From NCBI RefSeq assembly GCF_024362695.1, contig NW_026063245.1:523501-587500 (forward strand): a stretch of DNA of 64,000 bases, in the 5' to 3' direction. Positions within the stretch are counted from its first letter, which is position 1, and the number at the start of each line of letters is the position of its first letter. The notes beneath the pieces were generated by a model that was given only the letters and a program-made list of their open reading frames with translations, made no database searches and was not told the DNA's origin. The position numbers and the translations under genes were made by a program. Below are positions 34,201-44,307 of this stretch, piece after piece. This DNA is from Pectinophora gossypiella. Lineage: Eukaryota > Arthropoda > Insecta > Lepidoptera > Gelechiidae.

Positions 34201-35131
34201 TTAGTCTCTGAACAACTTAAATTTAACACGTCTACCAGATCGTGTGGTATAAGGCACAGGCTCTGGAGAACCAGGAGGAGAAGGTGGAGAAGGAATCGGC
34301 GGAACCGTGGTCGTAGGTGTTGGCTGAGCTGCAGGCGTGGGAGTCAGCTGAACGGTAGGTGCAGGAGAGTCTGCAGATACAGCAGGTGATGGCGCGACTA
34401 ATTCGCTGGAAACGTCGGGCAGTATAAAAGCGGGTTTGACTCGATCAACGCTCACCGTAACGTTTTTGCCCTTGAATAAGATCGTCAAGGTTTTCCCATC
34501 AGTGGCCCTATCAATAACTTGATGAGGACCAGTGTAGGGCGCTTGAAATGGGCGACGAACGGCGTCTTCACGAAGATAAACGTGAGAAGACGTAGCTAGG
34601 TCCTTGAATGTGAACGAGGACTTTTCACCATGCCGAGAAGCCGGGACAGGTCGAATGTTCGACATATGTCGCCGTAGTGATACGACAAAGTCAGCGGGGT
34701 CGTTTAAACCACCAGAGCTGGGTGATGAGACCAAGAGTTCACCGGGAAGGCGCAGTGTTTCGCCATACAACATTTCAGCGACGGAAGAACGTAAATCCTC
34801 TTTAAACGCAGTACGCATCCCCAACAGTACGAGAGGCAGAGAGCTTAACCATTCGCCACCATGGCACATGATAGCAGCTTTCAACTGCCGGTGGACGCGC
34901 TCGATCATGCCATTCGCTTGTGGATGGTAAGAGGTGGTTCTGATACGCTTCGCGGCAAAAATGTGCATCAAACGTCGGAACAGATCAGACTCAAACTGAG
35001 TACCTTGATCTGTTGTGATCATTGAGGGCACGCCGAAGCGAGAGATCCACTCTCTCACGAGTGTTTCTGCTACCTCTTCCGCTGTAATAGTCTGCATAGG
35101 CCAGACTTCAGGCCACCTGGAAACTCTATCG
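34201..35131 (-). pseudogene. pol: CsRn1 Gypsy pol, integrase C-terminal part
   Basis: About 310 codons, second piece of the integrase. They contain the second catalytic Asp in ITTDQGTQF, the Glu in YHPQANGMIERV, and a Pro-rich tail near the stop (PTPTTTVPPIPSPPSPP) followed by TTRSGRRVKF. The first codons (DRVSRWPEVWP) follow the LINE insertion; compared with typical integrases about 17 residues between the first catalytic Asp region and this point are missing, which suggests a target-site deletion. Confidence 0.85.
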
Positions 35132-35133
35132 AT

Positions 35134-36627
35134 TTCAATTTAAACAATTTAATGTCTAATAAACAATTTGGTTTCACAAAGGGTCGCTCAACAACCGATG
35201 CTGGTGTTGAGTTAATAAATCATGTTTTTCAAGCTTGGGAGGAGTCCAAAGATGCTATTGGTGTCTTTTGTGACCTTTCCAAAGCCTTCGATTGCGTTTG
35301 TCATGATATATTGATCGCGAAACTTCGTCACTATGGAATAACAGATAATGCCATCGCTCTTTTAGAGTCGTACCTTAGTGGCCGCGTTCAGAGGGTTGAT
35401 GTGCATGGCTCCAGATCGTGTGGATCTAACGTCACTATAGGCGTCCCGCAGGGCTCAATTCTAGGTCCATTTCTATTCCTAGTTTACATAAACGACCTAC
35501 CTAGTCTTGTAAAACATGAAGTGGTGCTGTTTGCAGATGATACCTCCTTACTTTTTAAAGTAAAGAGACGACAAGATTCCTTTGACGATGTAAACAACGC
35601 CATTTCAGAGGTAGTGGATTGGTTTACTGTAAACAACCTGCTACTTAATGAAAATAAAACAAAATATGTTTATTTTACGTTATCGAATGTTAGTAGGCCG
35701 CTCGATTCTATTATTGTAAAAAATAAGGAATTGGACCTCACGGATACTGCTGTATTTTTGGGAATTACTTTGGACGCTAAGTTGCAATGGAGTCCTCATA
35801 TTGATAAGTTGTCCAAAAGGCTCAGCTCAGCAGCATTCGCGGTCAAAAAAATTCGTTTAATAACCGATGTAGAAACCGCGCGATTAGTTTATTTTGCCTA
35901 CTTCCACAGTCTAATGTCGTACGGCATCTTGCTGTGGGGTCATGCTGCAGATGTGAACAGCATTTTTGTTCTGCAAAAGCGGGCCATTCGGGCGATTTAC
36001 AAATTGGGACCCAAGATGTCACTTAGAAATAAATTTAAAGAAATTAATATTTTAACTATGGCATCACAATATATCTTTGAAAACTTAATATATGTAAAAA
36101 AACATATAGGATTATTTGCAAAAAATAGCGATCGGCACATTGTTAATACCCGGAATAAAAATAAACTTGCTTTACAAGTCAGTCGATTACATAAGATTAC
36201 TAAATCTTTTAAGGGGCAATGTATACGTTTTTACAATAAGATTCCCATTGACATTCAGAATTTGCCTTTCAACTGCTTTAAGAAAGTAGTTAAACAAAAA
36301 CTTTACAAAAAAGGTTATTATAAAGTTAGTGATTATTTAGAAGATATGAATGCATGGGATTAACTGTCTGAGAACTGATATTAGGCAGCTAAATTACTCA
36401 ATTGTATATCAATATTTTATGTTTATTTTTATTTTTTTTTAAAAGAACGTCTAGGGCCCTGTGCCGAGGTTTTTCTTGCAGCTTCTTTTCCCCGGCTATA
36501 CAGGTTGTGAGAAGCTGCAGTAGTTTTAGGCGGATGAGACGTTCGTTATGTAAAAATTGACGATTCAAAGTGTAACTATGTTACCTACTGAATAAAGATA
36601 TTTTTGAATTTGAATTTGAATTTGAAT
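35134..36627 (+). mobile_element. 5'-truncated CR1/Jockey-type LINE
   Basis: Inserted in the integrase of the CsRn1 Gypsy in antisense orientation. It begins inside the reverse transcriptase, ends with an AATAAA signal (36,591) and a (TTTGAA)n tail at 36,604-36,627, and has no visible target duplication. Confidence 0.85.
35152..36363 (+). pseudogene. LINE reverse transcriptase, C-terminal two thirds
   Basis: 403 codons. NKQFGFTKGRSTTDA (about 3-17), DLSKAFDCV (about 42-50), GVPQGSILGPFLF (about 97-109) and the catalytic LFADDTSLL (about 123-131) are RT motifs, followed by a thumb region (WGHAADVN...LQKRAIRAI) typical of CR1/Jockey LINEs. The endonuclease and RT fingers are missing, so the copy is dead on arrival. 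The ATG at 35,152 is internal to the ancestral protein. Confidence 0.88.
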
Positions 36628-38919
36628 AATGTCTATGTGGACATGCATGAAGCGGCCGGTAGGGGTATCGAAGGTGCTAAGTGGAGCAGTGTTGTGCCTC
36701 GTCACTTTGCTGCGTTGACACGCATCACAAGTGCGAGCCCACTCCCTACAGTCTTTGTTAATAGACGGCCAAACATAGCGATCAGTCACCAGGCGAGTCG
36801 TGGCTCGAATGCCGGGGTGGCTAAGACTGTGTAATTTGTTAAAAATTACGCGGCGCAAATCTGGAGGGACGTAGGGACGAGGCTTGCCGGTCGAAGTGTC
36901 GCAGAGTAAGGAAATGCCCGAGCCAGGGACGCTAACTTTGGATAGCATAAGGCTGGAATTATCCAGTAGTTGGGTCAACTCCTCGTCTGCTTCCTGAGAC
37001 CGAGCAAGAGCTTCGTACTCTTGTTCCAGAGAAATCGCGTCTACTCGAGACATAGCATCCGCGACAACGTTGTCCTCGCCTTTTATGTACTTTATGTCAG
37101 TTGTAAATTGACTTATAAAGGACAATTGGTTAAGTTGTGCTGGTGGGAGTCTTTCGCGGCGTTGTAGGAAAGCGTAGAGCAACGGCTTGTGATCCGTGAA
37201 GATGGTCACGTGTTGGACCTCAAGGATATGCCGAAAATGTTGTACGCTTTCGTACACCGCCAAGAGTTCTCGATAGTACGCAGGCCACTCAGACTGACGA
37301 GTGGTCAGCTTTCTGCTGAAGAATGCAAGGGGGAACCACTGTCCATCGATGAACTGCTGTAAACAAGAGCTAATGTGCACACTTGACGCGTCGGTAAATA
37401 AACCGAGAGGCGCATCGTCAATAGTGTGATGTAGCAATGTTGCATCGGATAAGCTTCTCTTGCACTCCTCGAACTTCTGCAATAGCTCGGGCGTCCAGGG
37501 ATATGGTTTGGAACCCTTGCTATGAGTAGCAGCCAAAGCATCTATGAGCGGGGCCTGGAACTGTGCAGCATGAGGAATGAAACGGCGATAATAATTTAAC
37601 ATGCCGAGGAATCTCCGCATCCCTTGCACTGTTTCAGGGGGTGTAAAATCCAGAAGGGCTTGAATGCGATCCTGAGGTGGCCGAGTACCTTCAGCATTAA
37701 TAAGGTAGCCGAGAAAGGTAACCTCACTGGCTCCAAGGACGCACTTAGACGGATTGACAACAACGCCGTAATCGTGAAGCCTCTGAAATAAAGCTCTGAG
37801 ATGTTGCGCGTGTTCGGCGGGACTCTTAGAAAACACCAGAATGTCATCGACGTAGGCGAAGCAGAAAGTGAAGCCACGTACCACCTCGTCGATAAAGCGC
37901 TGGAATGTTTGTCCAGCATTGCGTAACCCGAACGTCATATAGGGGAACTCAAAAAGTCCAAAGGGCGTGATGATAGCAGTCTTGCCAATGTCATCGCCGT
38001 GAACAGGGATCTGTTGATAAGCTTTGACCAGGTCCACAGTGCTAAACACCGTGCAACCCGCCAAGTTTTGTGAGAAGTCCCCGATATGACGGACGGGATA
38101 CCTGTCCGGGATAGTGCGCGCGTTAAGGACACGGTAGTCGCCACAGGGGCGCCATGTCGAATCCTTTTTGGGTGCTAAGTGCAGAGGTGAAGACCATGCG
38201 CTTTTGGACGGCCTCGCGGTACCGCATCGCACCATGTCCTCAAACTCCTTCTTGGCAGCGGCCAGTTTTTGAAGAGCTAACCGACGAGGGCGGCATGATA
38301 CGGGAGGACCATCTGTAGTTTTAATGTGGTGGACAGTACTGTGCTTAGTGATTCTAGGCAAGCCAGGAGGTCGTGTAACGTCTGGAAACTCAGCGAGAAT
38401 TGCTGAATAAATAGAGCTTCCAGCATCTACAGCTCTAACGCTCGGTTGTTCAACGTCGATTGAAGAGACCGCAGAACACAAGCCAGTAGTGTTGTCCACA
38501 AGAGAATTGTTGCGGCAGTCGGGGAGTAGGTGATAATGAGCCAAGAAATCAGCTCCTATTATCGCCCTTTCCACATCAGCAACGACAAACTGCCATGCAA
38601 ATGAGCGACGCAGCCCCAAATTGAGACAGAGGTTGACCGTTCCAAATGTTCTAATTTTGCTACCATTAGCTGCACTGAGCTCATAGTCAGAAGTTTCCCG
38701 ACGACGTGGGAGCCAGTTGTGAGGGTAACAGCACAAGTCGGAGCCGGTGTCAATAAGAAATTGACGTTTAGTGACCTGATCTGTAACAAAAAGTCGACGG
38801 CTGCGGAGTGAGCAATCAGTTGCCGCCGCTACTGACCGCTCCGAGGGTTTTCCGGCTTCCAATTGCAGGGGGCGATGCACTTGGCAGCTCGCTTCCCGAA
38901 GCGTTTGTGATACCAGCAC
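36628..38919 (-). pseudogene. pol: CsRn1 Gypsy pol: protease, RT, RNase H, integrase N-part
   Basis: About 764 codons before the LINE junction. Protease FLIDTGSDLCC (about 54-64), RT with AYVDDILVF (about 366-374), RNase H with FTDASS and FTDHKPLLYAF, then the integrase finger HPGIRATTRL...CDACQRSK and the first catalytic Asp in HVHID at the very end. Pol overlaps gag by about 90 nt in the -1 frame. The reading frame is open apart from the LINE, after which it runs into translated (TTTGAA)n. Confidence 0.9.
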
Positions 38920-39689
38920 AGCTTGGCAGAAGCAGGTGAAGCTGTACGTGCAGATTGCCTATTGGAGCTGGTGCTGCGGGACCGTTGGTTGTTAGAGGTC
39001 AAAGAGTTTACTCGGTTTGTGAGTTCTTCGACCTTAAGAACCAATGTCTGAAGTACATCAGATTCGTGTGCAGGCGCAGGCGTATTGACGGTGGTGGAGA
39101 AGACTGAACTTGATCGTCCGGTAAGTTCGAGGATCTTATCAGCTAAGTCGGCCAACTTATCTAGGCTTAGCTCAGGTTGGGATGCGAGAATGACCTGGAT
39201 ATTATGTGGAAGGCGACGCATCCATAGCTGCCTCAGGATACTTTGGTCTGAAAGTGAGACACCAGCCAATGACCTTAGGTGCCGGAGGAACTGAGACGGT
39301 TTTCTGTCCCCAAGTTCCTCGTCGGTAAGTAGCTGCCGAACCTTTTGCTCCTCCGACATGGACAGTCTTCGAATCAGTTCGTTCTTGAGTGTGGAGTACT
39401 TTTCTCCAGTCGGGAGAGGACGTGTGATGATGTCTTCCACTTCACCTGCAAGCTTATAATCAATTTGACCAACAATGCAATTGTACATGGTGGCGTCGGA
39501 TGAAATGCCTGCCATCTGGAATTGAGCCTCTACCTGTGCGAACCATACCGATGGCTTATCCGGCCAAAATGGTGGAAGTTTAACTGACACCCTACAAGCC
39601 TCTTGTTTAGTATTAAGCTGCTCTTCGAGAACAGCCTTGTCAATAAGAATTTTCTCCAACTGATCCTTCAAAGCCTGTACCTCCGCCAT
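38829..39689 (-). CDS. gag: CsRn1 Gypsy gag with CHCC finger
   Basis: 286 codons from ATG 39,689. An N-terminal coiled-coil-like stretch (MAEVQALKDQLEKILIDKA) is followed by the conserved KLPPFWPDKPSVWFAQVEAQF capsid start (about 38-58) and QKVRQLLTDEELGDRKPSQFL. Near the end CWYHKRFGKRAAKC...PC gives a Cys-His-Cys-Cys finger, not CCHC. CHCC gag fingers are the hallmark of the CsRn1 clade. Gag is complete; it would coat the RNA in the particle. Confidence 0.9.
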   Translation of the reverse strand: MAEVQALKDQLEKILIDKAVLEEQLNTKQEACRVSVKLPPFWPDKPSVWFAQVEAQFQMAGISSDATMYNCIVGQIDYKLAGEVEDIITRPLPTGEKYSTLKNELIRRLSMSEEQKVRQLLTDEELGDRKPSQFLRHLRSLAGVSLSDQSILRQLWMRRLPHNIQVILASQPELSLDKLADLADKILELTGRSSSVFSTTVNTPAPAHESDVLQTLVLKVEELTNRVNSLTSNNQRSRSTSSNRQSARTASPASAKLCWYHKRFGKRAAKCIAPCNWKPENPRSGQ

Positions 39690-40341
39690 GGTTTAATACA
39701 ATGTTAAAAAATAGCACAACAATAAAATATTATATAAACATGTAAATAAAAATGTTATGTGCACCCCCAAAGTAACAAACACACACAGGAGAATATTAAC
39801 ATTCAATAAAAAGTAATAAACCAAAATGCACGGTAATAAAATCCCATATTATAAAATGCACCATAAGAAAATACCCTTAAAAAATATTGTTAACTGTACC
39901 GCAACCAAAATTATTTAAAATTATAATAAATAACTAAACACACAACCAGAAAATTAATAATAAACATCCACAGTCATGAACACAACACAATAAAAATAAA
40001 TTTTAAGTTGTAAAATATTTTTGTTAAAAGTCCGGAACGTTATTTGTAATTTTTGTTTTTGTTGAAAAGTCCATGCAGTAGTATGTTGAAATAACACCAG
40101 TAGGATGATGAAACTCGTCGTATGCGTTTGTTAAAAGTCCATGCAGAAAGAAAATGAAATATATCACCAGCGTGCAGAATGATGAAGCCAGTCGTCTCCG
40201 CGTCATGCAGTTAGTGGGTTAGATTTGACGTCACAAACACGGAATCACAACACCAGGGAACAGTCCAGCACCATTAAAATACACTTCCCAGCCGATTATA
40301 AAGTTTTTCAAGCCGGCCTTCGCCGCTATGAAGTGTAGAGA
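39690..40341 (-). other. Leader of CsRn1 Gypsy
   Basis: About 650 bp between primer site and gag start, AT-rich, no ORF of note. Near 40,065-40,150 a segment with GTTGAAAAGTCCATGCAG and GTTAAAAGTCCATGCAG is duplicated. Confidence 0.7.
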
Positions 40342-40351
40342 GGGGTCACCA
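40342..40351 (-). promoter_or_regulatory. Primer binding site, tRNA-Trp type
   Basis: TGGTGACCCC on the minus strand, one base after the LTR. It complements the 3' end of tRNA-Trp, the primer used by CsRn1-clade elements. Confidence 0.8.
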
Positions 40352-40352
40352 A

Positions 40353-40728
40353 TTTCGTGTATTGGGAATCGTAGTCCTGATGTTCTGGATAGTGTTCTTG
40401 ATGGTATTGAGTATTGATGGTGGCTCAGATTCAAACGGCAAATAGCTCGGTGTAAAGTAATTATATTTTCTTTAAATTGTTAGATACAAAACAAAAGTTA
40501 TGGTCAAGCGGACAAGTTTCGACATGTTGCGTGCGCGTTCAAAAAATCGCTCTCTATATAATGTCAAACCGCGAACGTTCAGAAACATGATACTTTAAAA
40601 GGAACGTTCGGAAATTAACAAAATAATATTATTACGTCATGAATATTCAAAATTAACTTAATAATAATTAAAATTATAACGAAAGATAAATATCTTATGT
40701 AAATAAATCGTGAGCGTAATTCGCCACA
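40353..40728 (-). repeat. 5' LTR of CsRn1 Gypsy
   Basis: 376 bp, starting TGTGGCGAATTACGC at 40,728 (minus) and ending ACACGAAA at 40,353. A TATA-like CTATATA block lies near 40,553. Flanked by CGAC at 40,729. Confidence 0.92.
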
Positions 40729-40732
40729 CGAC

Positions 40733-41004
40733 CCTACAAATAACGATCGTATTGTAGTAATAATAAGGTCGATTTTTGTTAGAATAAAAAGTCATGATTG
40801 ACGAATGTTGGATAGATGTAATAATTATCTCTCTATTTAATTTGTTCATGGTGGCTACTCGAAGCGTGCATATCTTTGTGTGGAAGTAAAAAACCCAAGG
40901 ATTATACGTATGCTCAACTTGGACAAAATCGAAGATGGTGAGTTATTTACTTATAAATAGACTAGCTAGATTTTAGGGACCTATTTATTACCTTAACTAC
41001 TTAG
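40733..41004. other. Unassigned flank
   Basis: Pre-insertion neighbour of the CsRn1 element, continuous with 23,066 before insertion. It has one ATG-led stretch with a splice-donor-like GATG|GTGAGT at 40,934-40,943, too short to support a gene. Confidence 0.4.
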
Positions 41005-41292
41005 TGGTGCTAATTCCTGTAAATACCATCTAATTTTATTTTAAGTTATATCTGTCATTTTCTTATCCGCCGAAAAGGAAAGGGACGGGTAATTGACAAG
41101 CATAAAATTTATGAATCACACGTCAATTTTAAGCACAAATCTAAACCAACCGTCTAAAAATTTTACGTCAGTCAATCATTCTTCCTAAAATTAAGAGCTG
41201 TGAATCATCCGTCCCTTTCCTTTTCGACGGATATGAAAATGACGGATATAACTTAAAATAAAATTAGGCGGTGTTTGCAGGAATCGGGGCCA
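41005..41292. mobile_element. MITE with about 75-bp inverted ends
   Basis: Left end TGGTGCTAATTCCTGTAAA and right end (reversed) TGGCCCCGATTCCTGCAAA are homologous, followed in both arms by CTAATTTTATTTTAAGTTAT and a GGAAAGGGACGG block. No ORF. Target duplication not clear. Such ends are common in lepidopteran MITEs. Confidence 0.7.
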
Positions 41293-42039
41293 GTATATTA
41301 CTATTTATTAGACTATTAATATTAAATATTTTGTTTTGTAAGGTTTACACAGAAGTAGATACCTACCTACTCGACGTAAGTTGGTTTGGTTAATGCGTGA
41401 TGATGATTGCACTGCTCTGTACTAATTATTAAAGTAAACTAAGCATGCCTAGGTGCCTATTCGGTGCTTTTAATCTATAAACTTACTACCTATTTAAATT
41501 GGAGTGTGCCGTTTTTGTACATTCGCTATCACCTGGCATAGCACCTGGTATATGAATAAAATAAAGATATTTTAACAAAAAACTGTTACGTGATCAACTG
41601 TAGTATTTCGGCGTGGTTGTGAATTATCTACCTAGGTATATAAGTTAAATTTTTCAAAAACACCTTGATTTTGTTGTTATTTGTTCGCTTAAGTTTGATA
41701 TGCATTTTATTATTAACGCATTGGCACAAACCTTCTATTTAATACCTAAATAACGTTAAAATATCTAGGTTTGTGTCTAATTATTAGGGTGATTTGGTAA
41801 TGGGTCCTTTTTATTGCTTAACGTCTATTATGTACCTACCTACAAACAATGTATTTAAACCATTATGTTACAATTAACAGATTCCACTCATACTGCAACC
41901 CAATCCAGTACAACCCAGTGGAAGAATGACCAGAAATGCAAAAATATTTCAAGAAACTATGGTATATCTTCTCGTCGTAGTCAACATGAGACACATTCTT
42001 TTGAAGGTTCGTATGTACCTATCGGTATCCTACTAAAGT
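41293..42039. other. Unassigned sequence
   Basis: AT-rich, about 750 bp, no convincing ORF or repeat partner within the window. Confidence 0.4.
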
Positions 42040-42310
42040 CGAGTAAACTTCTTCTTCTCTCGTGTGGGTTGAGACAATATTTGACTGACCTCATCAACCC
42101 TGGTATCAGGGTTACTACTGAGCCGCCATAGGTCCTTGACATGCCTCATGTAACGACGACAAACCTGCATACTTAATTAAGCCGCAACCGACTGCCTAAC
42201 GTGCCCTCCGACGCACAGATCATCTTACTTTTGGGCAATCCGGTAACCAGACTGCAATGTCCTAGTGATCTCGCCGCTCGGCTGCGATATGGGTGTCACT
42301 TTGACTACTT
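42040..42310 (-). mobile_element. SINE/RTE tail fragments
   Basis: 42,040-42,165 is a minus-strand relative of the insert at 6,357-6,471 (CTTCTTCTTC tail, GGGTTACTACTGAGCCGCC). 42,180-42,245 resembles the internal SINE segment around GTGCCCTCCGACGCACAGAT. The 88-codon plus-strand frame that overlaps it is not a gene. Confidence 0.6.
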
Positions 42311-42608
42311 ATGTATGTCGGTAATTAGGAAATAGTACTAATATTAAAATTAATATTAGTACCATTTCTGATTTACGACTTGGCCGGGAAGCTAAGCAGC
42401 TGAAAACGTTCCATGTTTTGTATGCCGAAATATCCTTTCAGTATTTGTATTCTAGATTGATATAGGTATTTACCTACTAACCTGGAAGCGGCGCGTGGTA
42501 AAGTTTCTCTGAAATAGTCAGTGCCTGTGTATTTGTGGTATAATTATTCTGTCATTTTCCTCTTATCATAACAACCACAGATATATTTTTGATTTGCTTA
42601 ATGTAGTT
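42311..42608. other. Unassigned sequence with a short palindrome
   Basis: Contains a perfect-looking hairpin around 42,330-42,367 (GGTACTAATATT arms as AATATTAGTACC). No gene. Confidence 0.4.
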
Positions 42609-43264
42609 TTTTACCCACGACGGAACGGAGCAGGTATATGCGTTTAGGGTGAGAGATGTTTGTGTGTGCGTTTGTGCAAAGAAATGTTATTAATTATCTT
42701 CTAAACTAATAATCCGATTTTGATGCGGTTTTCAATAACGGGTTTGTGTTTGATGAGTTCATGTTATTAGACAAGTGTCATGTCTGTAACTCACTAGGGG
42801 GCGCCACAATATTAGTGTTTAGAATAAATATTATCCGAAACGCCTCTTCAATTTATAATAGCAATTTATTTGCAATAGTTTTTATTAGTTAATTGTTTTT
42901 GACAGGCGTTTTTTTTTTCGGTTCCATTGATTACACGTAATTACGTCGAACACGGTGCTGTTTCATTGCTACCTAAATCCCTTAAAAATCAGTAAAAAGG
43001 CATTGATATGCCTTTTTGCCTGATGGCATATTCATGGTCCTTCGAGCCAGATTTCAGAGAAGATCCCAGATCACAATCAATAAATTGTAGATAAATTAAT
43101 ACGAAGTGATTGGCGAAGATTAAAGAGAAGATTAAAGAAAAATCAAGATCGACTATAAGTGGCACGTGGATTGTGTGGTCAAGTGAATCAAATTCATCCA
43201 ATTAATCCTCATTTAATTCATAAAGTTGAACCCATCACTCAATAATCAGGTAGTATTAAGTAAA

Positions 43265-43601
43265 CAGCCTCCGTGGTCTAGTGGTTAGAGCGTTAGGCTC
43301 ACGATCTGGTGTTCCGGGTTCGATTCCCGATGGGGACATTGTCGAAATCACTTTGTGAGACTGTCCTCTTTGTTTGGTAAGGACTTTTCAGGCTTGAATC
43401 ACCTGATTGTCCGAAAAAGTAAGATGATTCTGTGCTTCGGAGGGTACGTTAAGCCGTTGGTCCCGGCTATTAGCCGTAAAAACACCTCCACCAACCCGCA
43501 GTGGAGCAGCGTGATGGAGTATGCTCCATACCCCCTCCGGTTGATTGAGGGGAGGCCTGTGCCCAGCAGTGGGACGTATATAGGCAGTTTATGTATGTTA
43601 T
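43265..43601 (+). mobile_element. tRNA-headed SINE, full length
   Basis: Duplication GTATTAAGTAAA at 43,253-43,264 and 43,602-43,613. tRNA-like head at 43,267-43,336; the putative anticodon loop reads CTCACGA (CAC, Val-like) but the acceptor stem does not close, so it is a SINE head and not a tRNA gene. Shares its insertion site with 2,539-2,875. Confidence 0.87.
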
Positions 43602-44307
43602 GTATTAAGTAAAGCAAAGTGTTGTTAATTACGGTTAGTATAATTTTAATTACATTTATTACCCACGACGGAACGGAGCATTTATATGCGTTTAGGGTGA
43701 GAGATGTTTGTGTGTGCGTTTGTGCAAAGTAATGTTACCACCTATCTTTTAAACTAATGATCCGATTTTGAGGCGGTTTTCAATAGCGGGTTTGTGTTTG
43801 ATGAATTCATGTTCTTAGACAGGTGTCATGGCTGTAACTCACTAGGGGCGCCACAATATTAGTGCAAAACAATGTTGCAATATAATCAAAACGAAATGTC
43901 CGATTACAATTCTGTTTTCGGCAATGTGTACGTGGTAGCTTATTGCATGTTCCCAAATAATAAAAATTACGTCTTTAACTCACTAGAGGGTGCTACAATA
44001 TTAGTGAAAAATAGTATTGCAATAATATTAAAACGAATTGTCCGATTTCAATGCGGTTTTCAGCAATGGGTTCGTAGTTGAATGGTGCATGGTCTAAGAT
44101 AAGTCTTATGATATTAACTCACTAGGAGGCGCTGCTATATTAGTGTGAAACGTTTATATTGCAATATTATTAAAATTAAAACGTATTGTCTGATTTCAAT
44201 GCGGATTTCAGGAATGAGTTCGTGGGTAATTGGTGCATGTTCTCAGATGAGTGTTATAGAGGTAACTTTAAACAGAAAGCAACTGTATAATCTATACTTA
44301 TAATAAA

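Larger units (their letters stand above)
23071..40728 (-). mobile_element. CsRn1-clade Gypsy element (whole span)
   Basis: Minus-strand LTR retrotransposon bounded by the 4-bp duplication CGAC at 23,067-23,070 and 40,729-40,732. 5' LTR 40,353-40,728 (376 bp); primer site next to it; gag 39,689-38,829; pol 38,919-36,628 resuming at 35,131-34,201; purine tract near 34,176-34,190; 3' LTR in two pieces, 34,175-34,116 and 23,386-23,071, which also sum to 376 bp. The CHCC gag finger and tRNA-Trp-type primer site are diagnostic of the CsRn1/Kabuki clade. Insertions at 23,387-34,105 and 35,134-36,627 inflate it from about 5.4 kb. Confidence 0.9.

Noticed and set aside
40910..40943. Possible first coding exon of a host gene (short ATG frame then GATG|GTGAGT)
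   Set aside because: Nine codons and a donor-like site are too little; no second exon or promoter seen.
43267..43336. Possible tRNA gene (also 2,804-2,873 minus)
   Set aside because: Has A- and B-box-like motifs, but the acceptor stem does not pair, and it is joined to a SINE body with a 12-bp target duplication.
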